A DNA stretch of 64,000 bases from positions 54,257,070 through 54,321,069 of the forward strand of contig CM049320.1 in NCBI GenBank assembly GCA_026874595.1. The letters are read 5' to 3'. The position numbers and the translations under genes were made by a program. Positions 28,274 to 40,700 of the stretch are shown here, in pieces. The notes beneath the pieces are model-generated. The model worked only from the letters and a program-made list of their open reading frames with translations, was not told the origin of the DNA and searched no databases. The stretch's first letter is position 1, and each line of letters begins with the position of its first letter. The stretch comes from Sipunculus nudus (lineage: Eukaryota; Annelida; Sipuncula; Golfingiida; Sipunculidae).

Positions 28274-31200
28274 AAAGGGTATACACAGAAAAGTGGTTCA
28301 CTGCCAGGGGGATGAACGCATATGCATATCTCACTGGCAGTGAACCACTTTTCTTTGTATAACCTATCAATGTAACCTTTCCATGTATAACAAGCATTGC
28401 TATTCATACATCTCTTATATATATATATGGTACTGAACAGTGATGTCGTACCTTTATTATAAAATATCGAAATTTTTATGCTGAAACAAATTCAGTCAAT
28501 AGTAAATGTGCAATATCAAGTTAGTTAACTCAAATTAAAAGCAGAAATTAATTCAGAATACAACATGCTCCCGTCTGTGCTACCTGGGTTTTTGTAAACT
28601 GTATAAATCCTAATTTACGAAGATGCATTCATGAAAACAAACTTTGATTAGCTTAGTAGGGTATCGTTGATAAATAACTGTGATGCTAAAAATAATTTAC
28701 CCAATCCTTTAATTCGTAGATAACATCATCAATCTTGTTCAAAACAAATGGCATAGGACAATCTGTGAAATTGCAAAATAAAATCAATTAGTTCCAAGAT
28801 AATAAAACAGTCGATTTTTATTATGGTAATAACTTACGGCATGTTTTGATGTGTTTTATTTGATATGCATATGCGTTCATGTTGAAATATAAACTGTTAA
28901 TGCAATCATTACTGCTGCCGAGTAGTTATGCATGAATGCTGCATAGTTTTTTTTTTGTAAGATATATAGTTGATGCCAATTAAGGAGATCCGAAGTCAAC
29001 TGATACTTCGAGATCATTTGTTTAGGCATGTGTAATGTAGGTACATGCCCAGCCGGTTGCGGTTTATATCATCCAAAACTAAAATCCACTCCCAGCGTGC
29101 ATATCCCTGGCATGGCCAGTCTCGGCATTTAAGTCCTCCATAATATGTGATTTAACACACGACCTCTATCCCACACTGATCCATTAGAAAATTCTTCCAA
29201 GATAGTTTAATGTATATTGAACTTTTGGTCTGGCCAAGCACAAGCTATAAAGGGGAAGAAGAGAGTGGTGGGCCACATAGTGTAAACTACCGTTTATTGT
29301 ATCCCCCCAATTAATTTCTACAAAGGATTATAAAATATCTATCATTGTTTTTACATTGCACCTTACTTCCCTGGAATTCGTCATAATGAGGACTCAGATG
29401 AATTAGCCATAGGCGATGTAAGGAGTGGGGAAAATAATGTGGATCGATACAGACTCTAGGGTAACACACGTCTTTGATTTCTTTGATGGATTTGTATTAA
29501 TATGTTAATGTAGGAAATGAATCGAACATGTCCTTTTATCAAAATTTTCAGTTAATATGAAAACCTCCGTAATTGTTCACAGTCTGGTTGATCATCACTT
29601 CAAACGATGTCCATGTAACCATGTCAATCGAGTCGATTCCTGTTGAATTAATCTGGACGACACATTTCTTCGAAAACAATTTCACCTGATAATACACAAG
29701 AGAAACTGGCCATATGTTGCACTCAATACGCCATCTTGCTAAATGGTGGGGCATTCAAAATAAACATCGTTTTACCCCTTATCTCGCAAAACCAGATATT
29801 GTATTTCTTTCTGCAATTCCATAAGAGTTTGTCACTCATAAAGTTTGACTTTTCATTGGGTTATATATTTGTTATGCTAGTTTCGCCGTTCCATGATTAA
29901 CGTATATAAATGGTTAATATATTCTTATATCTTCAAATCCAAAACAAGAATTTTTCTATAGAAAATAAAAGACGACAACATCAGTGAAATAATTGAAAAA
30001 AATACACATGTAATCCATATTTTTATTTGCCCATTATGGTACACGAACATATATGATAGATATGCTCCATCGCATGTATTCTTTCAAAACAATTTACATA
30101 TTAATGAATGCAGGGAGATTATCATGAGTCAGGTTTACTTGAAAAAAAAGCTTTATTTCAGAAATTAACTTTATTTACCATACATGGTGGCGGACAATCC
30201 CTTTCATTGAAGGTAGAGAAGCGGTTTCCTTGATGCTCCATACACTCCTTGTAGTCAGTGAGCTAAAAATCAACATTTCAGTAAAGTATTCGATGACATT
30301 AAAATTTTAGGAATTCAAGGCGGAAGCACAGAGGACCGCATTTGCTCTATTACTATTTTTTTGTCTTTATGTGCCAGGTCTACATAGAGACGGTCATGTT
30401 ATATCAGAGAAGCATAATGAGGACTAACATTATATTTTTAGTACATTTTACTAGCCAATCTTCCTTAGATGCGGCTTTGTTCAATATTAGCATCGTATCA
30501 CAATGAACACAAGTATATGAGTGTGGTGAACTATCAGGATAAAAATTGCAATTTTGATTCGAGTTGGAGTATTCCAGGAAATTTTGAATTTGAATCTTAA
30601 ATGTTGATTTCTGGATGATACTATATTTATAAAAGGGTTGCGTTATTAAAACCGTAACTTTTTGTGTATTTAAACAAATTGTTTGTGTACTTTGTAGTTG
30701 ATGACAACGTCATCACTATTATAACCAGAAGACAGGGAAACCGTACGTGATATCAGATACCTATTTGATACCCTTGTATTCCTCAGTTCAGTACGGGCAA
30801 TTAACAAAGGTTAGTGCCATGTGTTTATCACGTTTGGCCTCAGATGCCCTTGGTCTTTTTTTATCTGCCGAGTCTGTCGAACCAGTAGAATGGTTGGCAT
30901 GTCTGACTACGGAGGTGTGGGTTCGAATCTGACAACGGCAGGATCATTTGGAATCTTAAAATTAAAGGAGGTTATTAGGATATCCTTGCTTTCTGATGTC
31001 GGGTATTTTACGCCAGCCTAATGGGGTAGTTACGGCTTCAAGCGACCAAAGACTTAGACGCCTGTCCGAGATATTCACGATTTTGATTGCTCGTATGCAC
31101 AAATCGTATGGAGTCCGAGATTCGAAGCCAGTATGATCAGGGTTAGGCTAAGCATGAAATTATGCTTGGTGGCACGCGGCACACTGTCGTGTTAAATGCC

Positions 31201-34200
31201 AAACCGGATTGAAATATTTTGGTTGGTGATAAATACCCCTCCACAAAAAGGTCGTCAGCAGTTCACCGTCAGTTCAGTTCACGGCAGAAGCAACATTGAC
31301 CAGAATAATGCTTACGAGTTTGGCCATTCCCCATTATGCAGGCGCCCATAGATAAGTCCATCCGTAATATTATGGGGAGGAAACCCTATGATACAGCCAT
31401 TTCTCATAGTAAGATTGCAGAACACTAACCATGCCCGCATATTATGGCACACACTGTTCACTGGGTAAAGCTGTAAAATTTTCCTGTCACAGGGACTTCC
31501 CTGGCGAATTATCTATTTATTGTTGAATTAATGTGTGTCCAGTGATTCTAGCCATGCTGTATCCCATCATGCTGTGTCTATATAGCTCAGCTATGATGTC
31601 TGCATGTATTTTAGCCCTGAGTTCTCCCATGCTATGTCTATGTTTAGTCATGCTGTGCCTATAGAATACCATCCTGATTTGTCTATCAATGCCACTCATC
31701 CTGTGCTTATCAGATCCAGTCCTGCTTTGTGTACAGAGTTCAGCTATGCTGTGTCTGTAGAGTTCTGCCATAATGTGTGTATGGAGTTCAGCCCTTTTTT
31801 TATTGAGTCCAGCCATGAAGTCTCTATTGTGTCCAGTCATGCTCTGCATATCGGGTCCAATCTATCCCAGCCCTGATGTGTCTATTGAATCCATTAATGA
31901 TATACCTATCGAGTTCAGTGATTCTGTGTTTATCAACTCTACCAATGATTTTCTAGTCACTCAATCTGTGTCTTTAAAGTTCAGCCATGCTGTGCATATG
32001 GAGTTCAGCACTGTTTTTTCTTTCGAGTCCAGCCATATTTTGTCTGTATAAGCTAAGCCTAATGTGACTATTGAATCAACCCTTTTGTGAATGGAGTCCA
32101 ATCCTGCTGTACCTATCTAGTCCAGCCATATCGAGTTCACTCAAGCCTGTCTAGCCCTGATGAGTGTCCAGCCAGGCTGTGTCTATAGATTCCAGCCATA
32201 CTGTGTCTATCGAGTTAAGCCATGCTGTGTGCATGGAGTTCAGCCCTGTTTTTTGTATCGAGTACAGCAAGACGGTTAATCATGTCCACTCAATCCCTGC
32301 TTAAAAAGTCCTGTCCTGCTGTGCCTATAGATTTAAGCCATGCAGCGTATTACGAAATCGGCCCTTTTCTATCGAGTCCAAACATGTGTACCTATCGATT
32401 ACATCTTTGCTGTGTGTATCCTGCCCTGCTGTGTCTACAGAGTCAGGTCCTACGATGTCTACCGGGTCTACTCCTTCTGGGCCTATATCGTTGATCAACA
32501 TCCTGTTAACTGTTCAATGAAGTCAGCATCTCGTCTGATTATAGAAAATGATATGTTTACCTATTGCCGATTCTACATTCACAGTTGTGACTAAAAAGAC
32601 CATTTTCAGGTTTAACACATCAAAGGCCATCAGTTTATATAAACTGATTCACTGGGATACGGTAGAGGAAGAATGACAATACAGATTCAATAGGGCAACT
32701 GGCGTTAAGGTTGAACGAGGTTATTCAGGGATTTAGAAAAACGCCAACTGACGGGTCACGTCAAAGTACTGGGAATTTTCAACTGACGCTGTGAAAAGAA
32801 CAAAAGCAGTTAACGTTCCACCGATGGAGCGTAATTGTATAAAAACGAGGATAAAAGTTCCTTTCCCGAGGGAGTTAGTACTGAGTCAGAAGCCTGTTCC
32901 ACAGTGTCCATATTGGGAAATATCCGATGGAGTTAGTGCCCACGAAGCCAAACACACAAACTTAAATCCATACAGGTTAATGATTTCAAAATACTGTTTC
33001 AACACAGACGTAGGGCACGGAAACATCCTTCTGTCACGGGAAATAACCTTGATAGTTACTGAGACACACAGATGTATTTGTGTATCACATCCAATGTAAT
33101 GGGTTCGAAAATTATCTCAGAGGTTTTAATTGGGAAGGAGTGTCAATGTCTGCAATCTTTAGGGTTTGCATGATGAAGCGAGGATGCTGTCCTTACGAAT
33201 AACCATGAACTCAACAGATGGTGAAAAGGTGAGGCAGGATTCATTTTGACCAGGGGGGATATATTGCTGAAGATATTTCACCCGTTTCAGTGGTATATAA
33301 AATATCAATAGTTATAATAACATATTTAAAATTGAAACGTACGTTATTATGTAGCAATTAACAGCAGGTTAATAACGGTTAAAACGACGCACTTATAATG
33401 TACACGTGAAACCACCCTTCTCGAGCCACTGACCGTGACATCGATTACGTAAGGCGAACTAAATATCGCACACGGGGACCCTTCGCCAGCGCCATTCGCA
33501 CGATGCACTGCCGGTAGTTAAGACGTTGACGTTCGCTTTGTTTCGAAACACACTTGAGTTACGATGTCTAAACCTTCAGCAACGGACTCAGTAGAGGAAA
33601 AAGCAACGGAAGGGAGTCGTTATTGTACTAACTGTCGACAACCATGTAAGGGACAAGAGGGTCCTTTAGGAAAAAACTGCATTCACCCGACTGCTACCCC
33701 GAAACAAAGGAAACCGACGGTAACGAAAAGCAGGACTCGGGAGGCAACAGAAGAGACGTTTCGAATCTTGCAAAAATCGGTTATAAGCATACAATGGCTC
33801 GAAACGATCCTGGCGAAGAAACAAATAATCCATAACTTCAGAGACGTTATAAAGCTAATGATAAAACAACTGGAATAAATGAACTTAAATTTATCCGCTC
33901 TAATAACTGCATATGATAATCTAGCGCAAGTGGTTATGTCTACTAAGCAAGTAGGCAGTGCAAACACGCCGGGAGACCAAGCGCAAGTTTCGTCATCAAC
34001 TGCCCAGCCAGAGGGAGCACCACTGACCTTGACCAGTGGGTACAGCTGTGCCAAAATCGCCGCACAACTACAAATGACTTTGTAAACCGTTTACTCCTTC
34101 AATAAAACAGGAATAAAACAAACTACCAGTCAATACTTCACAAAGAAAGTGTTGGCGAAATATTCGATTGATATTCTATTTCCCCAGGACACCTTGCTCC

Positions 34201-34633
34201 TGCAAACGCAATTGGGTCCACCTGGGGACCCGAGTCAGGATTACTTGTTTACTGAAAATCAGGGTTGAAACGCTAATTGGGCGTGTTGGTGTGCCGCCCG
34301 TATGAAGTAATAGCAATCGTGTGGAGAATGCCCTTTTTGATAGAGTTACTCCTGTAGAAACAGATCATAAGGTATTATGTGTCATGCAATTTAACACATT
34401 CGTGCCCAGCCAAATATTCCCCCAGTGCCAGGGCCTGCAACAGTCTCGAGGAGGTCCGGGTGAGTAAGTTCTAGGTGTGAAATGCTGATAACGAGGGTGT
34501 GAAGTCCACCTGGTCGAAGGCCAAAAAACTTGAGGTGTTATGCACAGAAGGATGTCATAACCCTGTTCGTACAGCCAGAAAGGACTTCACAGGAAACAAG
34601 CGCACACAAACAAAGATACGCCCTCACATGCAC

Positions 34634-34693
<60 letters not shown>

Positions 34694-34714
34694 TGAGAGA
34701 GAGAGAGAGAGAGA

Positions 34715-34748
<34 letters not shown>

Positions 34749-37700
34749 ATTCATATGTTTACACCAGGACCGGGAAAGTCCAGCGGTTCACGCAATAGCG
34801 GCTCCTGTACACATTCGGATCGACCTTCGATATATTAGTTGAAATAATAGATGGAGATTTATAAAACGTCACCGTAATTATGATGTATGATCATCAAAGT
34901 TCTAATGTCACTTCATCGACCTGGTAGAACTCGCGAGAGTTTTTTCTTATTCTGGTATGATTGCTATAAATTTCTAATGCACGTGTGGAAAGGTGGCTCA
35001 GGGGTTTTGTTGTAGGTCAAGTAACGCGCGACGGAAAACCGCCCAAGTTCGATTCCCCTCTTTGCTTTTTTTTTCTTTTTCTTTCATTTACAAACTTATA
35101 TTTTTACTGAAAAAAATACTATTTTGCTTTTTATTACGAACAAACTGATTCTGCCAATCAATATAATTCTAAAAATTGTATTATCTTTTATTACACACAG
35201 TCATAGAGTTATTAACATACCGAGGCGATAGCATGATACAGTGGACCTCGTCATTGTCACCGTCAAACGAAGCCGGGAATTATACGAAAATTGCGTGTGA
35301 TCAAAGTGTAACCTATTATGATCAACTCTAGGGCTTATGATATAATACTTTATTATGAATTATCTGAAAGTCATACGTCGGGGGTGCATATGGTGAATTC
35401 ATAAGTGAGGTTGGGATTGTCGGTATACTAAGGGCCAACATGTTCCGCAAGTGATCGTCCGAGTTTGCTTTCAGAATTTTACAATTTACATGCACTTGTT
35501 GGCGAAGGTACTTACACAAGCATATTACTATCTCTAAATGTATAGGATACGTGATATAGCTCCAAATATGCCAAACCAATAATATGCAGCCGCCTTCTGA
35601 TTACCCTGCCGATCTGTATGTCAGGCAAGTGGCACGCGCCCTCTTGTTGTTGATTGCGCAATAGGCTGTCCTCGCGGGGCAATAAACCTGAACGACTTCA
35701 CGACTCGCTATCTTGAGTTCACACCTAAGGTGCGTTATGCCACACCTCCGTCTCACCAGCGGGTCTGCCGAATGTAAGTGGCCAAAATACGCCCAAATAT
35801 AAAACTAAACAGATTTTTATGCGGTCCTCGCTTTCGTTTGATTCTTAGGAATATTCCTACACGGTACCAATTTTACACTACAGCGGGTCATGAACTTATT
35901 TCCCGGTAAAGGACGAGAGCCGTGGATATTTTCACGCTCCCAAAACCTTTCTTACTTTCGAGTTATCAAGCGCACTGATGAATTACAAATTTTACTATTT
36001 CATGACAGGAAACCAATTTATAAATGAACTACTACTCACCTTCGCAGAGTTTATTGATAAATTTAAGAGATTTCTTACTGAAAATTGTTGATAAATTCAT
36101 GACGAGTGATGTCGCCCATGTAAGATCAATATGTCTATCGAGTCCAGCCCTGTTTTGTTTCTCTCGAGTCCAGTCATGAAATGTCTATCGTGTCCCCTCA
36201 ATCTGGGTATTTCGAGCACTGCTGTGTCGAGTCATCCTGTGTCTATCGAGTTTAGCCTTGTCTAGTTCTACTGTGTCTTTAGAGTACAGACATGCCCTGT
36301 TTGTCGAATTCAGTCCGGATTTCTTTTCGAGTCAAACCATGGTGTGCATATAGATTAAAGCCATGCTGTGCATATCGAGTCCTGCCATTATGCGTCTATC
36401 ATGTCCACTCACTGTGGCTCAAATGACCCCACCCCTGTTGTGTGTAAAGAGTCCACCCCTGCTGTGTCTAAAGATTCTAATTGTGCTCTGTTAATCAAAT
36501 GAACTCCTGCTGTTTCTGTCTAGTCCCTTCCTGCTATGTCTATTGAGTTCAACTTGCTGTATCTATTGAGTCCACTCAATCTCGGTCAATCGAGTCCTAC
36601 TGTGCTGTCTCTACTGAGTCCACTTTATATGTGTCTTTTGAATCCAGTTGTGCCGTGTATAATGAATCCAGCCATGTCGTGCCGAACGAGTTCAACCCTG
36701 TTAAGTCTATCAACTCAAGTCATGATGTGCCTATCAAATCGAGCCATATTGTGTCTATTATATCCAGTCTATCTGTTCCTATTGAGTCCAGTACTGCTGT
36801 GTCTATTTAATCGAGTCCTGCTGTGTCCATCGAGTTTAGTCACGCTGTGCCTTTCGAGTCCACTCAGCCTGTGTCTATCGAGTCCACTCAGTCTGAGCCT
36901 GTTTTTTTTTTAAATCATAAAAGTAGTCGTACTTGTGCTCGAGTACTTTATAGTACTCGGTATTCAAATGAGTACTTTTGGGTATGTTATATTTCATTAT
37001 AATTTCTAAATAAACTTTAATCTTGATTTATAATATTAGTAATATATTATCTCAGTATATATATATATATATTATAATATCATATATACTAGTACTTACA
37101 GTACTATATTCTACATTAGAAGCTTTGCTGCATTGATCAATATTTGCCTCAATTCAATACAATTAATTATATTCAGATATTCTACAACTTGTGTAGTATT
37201 ACTATTACTAGTTGAAATTTCTTTTTTTTTTCTTTTTTTTATCAGTAGAAATATTTCTCTTACTTACTTTGAAAACCTGTAATATTATATTAATGTTACG
37301 TAATACGTATTACTTTCGCCTCATTTTATTGTTACACATGATGAATGACACGGTTGGTCTGTCAGATATGTTGTTTTATACTATTTTAACATATTCCGAT
37401 CTTCAATAGGCTACAGCCAATATTTTTCTTAAGTTGATATTATATAAATAATTACATGGTTCTTATTATTGTTGTTATTATTACTATCATTGTTATTATA
37501 ATATGATAATATATTGTTAACATTTTAGTAATAACTATTTTTAGAACTTTTGAGAATCTGATGTTTCTTAAATGGAATTGCCTCATATAATTTGTATTGC
37601 TTGGATATAATCTCATGTGTATATCTTTAGCCTTTTTATATATTTTAGTTTCTGAACATTTCCACCTGTACTTTCAATTTGCATAATACAACATTATGTA

Positions 37701-40700
37701 AATTGTATATCTTGACCTTGATGATAGATATATTTTAAGAACTTATGAGACCTGATGTTTCTTCAATACAACCGTCTACTATAATAAGTTAATGGTGTGA
37801 TATATTTTCAAGTGTATATGGCCTGTTTATATAACCTAGAGATTGCATTTCGCTTAAGTATTTTGATTTAGCATAACACAACACTGTATATCTTTATATT
37901 TTGTCCTGGATTTTCATTAATAAAATAATTGTAATTTTATTAGTCTCTATTAACTTAATAACATCATTGAATAAGTTTGGTAACAAAAAGTACATATTAA
38001 AGTACTTATGAGTACATTTTGAGTACTCGATACTCGTACTCGAGCACATGTATACAAGTGCAAAAGTACTCATACTTGTGAACATGCTGTGAATATGGAG
38101 TGTACTTAAGCTGCGTCTATCGAGTCCTGTCCTGCTGTGTAAGGTGAGTTTGGCCATGCTGTGCCTATCATGTTCAGCTGTTCTTTCTATCGAGCTCAGC
38201 CCTGCTGTGCTTGTCTAGTATGTAGAGTCTAACCCTCCCATGCATATGTAGTCCAGTACTACTTTTGTCTACTGAGTCTGTTGAGTCCAGCCCTGTTGTG
38301 TCTATCGAGATCAGCAAAGTCTTGTCTATCAAGTCAGGCCCCGTTGTGATTATCAAAATAAGCAATGCGTCTTCTAACGAGGCCTATCAACCTGCGTCTT
38401 TAGAGTCAAGTTATGCTGTGTATATCGAATCCACCAATGCTGTCCCTATAGAGTGAAGCCCAGTTTTGTCTATCAAGGCTAGCTAAGCTGTACCTATCGA
38501 TTCGAACCATGCTGAGGGTCCACTCATTCTGTGTCTATCGAGGCCTGTGTCTATACAGTCCAGTTGTGCTGTGTCTATCATGTCAAGTGATGCTGTTTCC
38601 TTTGATTCCAATCAATCTGTTTCTATCCAGTGCTGCTGTGTCTATACAGACTAGCTGTGCTTTGTCTATCGATTCAAGCCATGCTGTGCCTATAGAATCT
38701 AGCCCTGTCTTGTCTATTGATTCCCCCTATGCTGTGTCTTTTAGTAGACATAACCTGTGTCTATTGAGACAAGCCCTGCTGTACATATATGTTCCCGTCC
38801 TGCTGTCTCGTTCCAGTCCAGCCCTGTTTTCTTTTTGGAGTCTAGTCCTGTTGTGTCTATAGTTTCAAGTAATGCTGTGTCTATTAAGTCCTTCAAATCT
38901 GTTTCTGTCGAGTCCAGTGATCTGCGTCCATCGAGTCCAGCCATGCTGTGTGTCTACAGAACAGCCCTCCTGTGCCTATCAAGTGCAGCGCTGCTTTTTT
39001 TCTATCATTGCAAACCAAGCTATGTCTGTCGAGTCCGCACATGCTGTGTCTAGCTATGCCGTGTACAATTCCATAGACGGAGCAAAACAGACCCGTCGAC
39101 AAAGGAGACTAACCAAAGTATGAAGAAGACAGAACTTTAATCTTTCTGGAGGGTTTGCAGATTCGAAATATAAATCTTATGCCATACGTTCACAACCCTT
39201 TCAGTATTTCTATTCATGTACTTTTTTTTCTATAGAGTCCAGCCCTGCTGTGTCTATAGAATGCCGTCCTGCTGTGTAGTAGGAATTTAGCCAGGCTGTG
39301 TCTATAAAGTTTAACCATGCTGTGTCTATCGTGATCACTCAGTTTCTGTTGATTCCAGTTCTATCCATTTCAGCACTTCTTTTTTTCTATAGACTCGCGC
39401 CCTGCTGTATATATAGAATACCCTCCTGCTGTGTCGCAGAAGTCTAGCCTGGCTGTGTCTATAGGGTTCAGCCATGCTGTGTCTATCGCGATCACCCAAC
39501 TCCTATCGAGTCCGGTCCTGCTATTTCAAGTCTTTCTGAGTTCAGTCCCACTGTGTCTATATGGTCCTGTTGTGTCTGTAGATTACAGTCATGCTGTGTC
39601 TATGGAGCCGATTCCTGATGTGTCTATAGAGTCAATTTATGCTGTTTTTATCGGCTCCAGCTCTGCTTTGCCTATCGAATTGTCCCAACGATCGAGTTGA
39701 GTTCAGCCATGATATGTGTATAGGGTCCAACCCAGCATTGCGTATCAAATGCAGCACTGCTTTCATCTGTCGATTCCAGCCCTGCTGCGGCTAAAGAGTT
39801 CAGCCATGCTGTGTCTATAAATGCAGCCCTGCTTTGTCTGTCGAGACAAATATTGCTGTGTTTATCGAGTCCAGCCACGCTGTGTTTATTGAGTTGAGCA
39901 CTGTTGTAACTATCGAGTCCAGTCCTGCTGTATTTGTTGCGTCCAGTTTGCTGTGTCCATTGAGTTCAGCCATACTGTGTCTATCGAGTTCAGCCCTGGT
40001 TTTTCTTTCGAGTATGGCCATGCATTGTCTATCGAGTCAGGTCATGCTGTCTCTGTCGAGTCCAATTAATTTGTATTTATCGAGTCATGACCTGTTGTGT
40101 TTAGTCCTGTTGAGTTCAGCCATGCGGTGTCTTTCGAGTTCCTCCTTGTTTTTTCTATCAATTCTAGCCCTGCTATGTCTATCAACTGCAGCCCTGCTTT
40201 ATAGTGTCGAGTCCGTCCCTGCCGTACCTGTCGAAGCTAGCCTTGCTGTGATCTTCGAATCAAGCGGTGCTCTGTGTATTACGTCCATCCCTGCTCTGGA
40301 TGTCGTATCAATGCCTTTTGAGTCCAACCCACTCTGTATTGCTGAACTCTAGAGTATGATTCGTTAACAGCCACCATAGGTTAGCCTTATTATCTTTAGA
40401 GAATTTCACAACTGGGAACTCAGTGTTGTAAGTGAGCTGGTATTCGAATATATCCAAATTCAAACTACATGTTTTTCCTTTTTGTGTCTTGTTCTGAGAG
40501 TGCTTTGGAATTAGTACGCCGTTGAGAATAAAAAAACTGATCAACTTCTGACCAGATGAACCAAATAAGTGCTGCCAAAGACCAACGTTACTCTATACTT
40601 CTAATTACGAAGAATGTAAAACAGTCTTAATGAATAAGCGTTCAAAATACTGAAAAGATTTAACCGAAAGAAACGCAGACTGTTAATAAGTGTTTAAGTA

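Larger units (their letters stand above)
34395..36120. mobile_element. TTAA-type non-autonomous element, copy 2 (one end truncated)
   Basis: Starts TTAA (34391-34394) CACATTCG...CCCCCAGTGCCAGG, matching the right end of copy 1 inverted. 35580-36090 matches copy 1 (14590-15085) in reverse complement, including the cctgaacgac-tcacg and agccgtggat blocks. The other terminus is lost against the minisatellite at about 36120. Expanded by a TA/GA tract at 34639-34749. Confidence 0.72.

Noticed and set aside
29548-29754. Minus-strand 68-codon frame as an intact gene
   Set aside because: It contains gene A exon 4; the first 23 residues and the last few are intron read-through, as shown by the gene B homologue starting at the same acceptor.
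32553-32582. Possible 30-nt minus-strand exon with good splice-like sites (TTVNVESAI)
   Set aside because: Its 1-1 phase cannot be placed between gene A exons 2 and 3, which meet in phase 0.
39834-40352. 172-codon open frame on the plus strand
   Set aside because: It lies wholly in a 24-bp minisatellite whose period is a multiple of three, so long frames arise in several phases; neighbouring units have stops.
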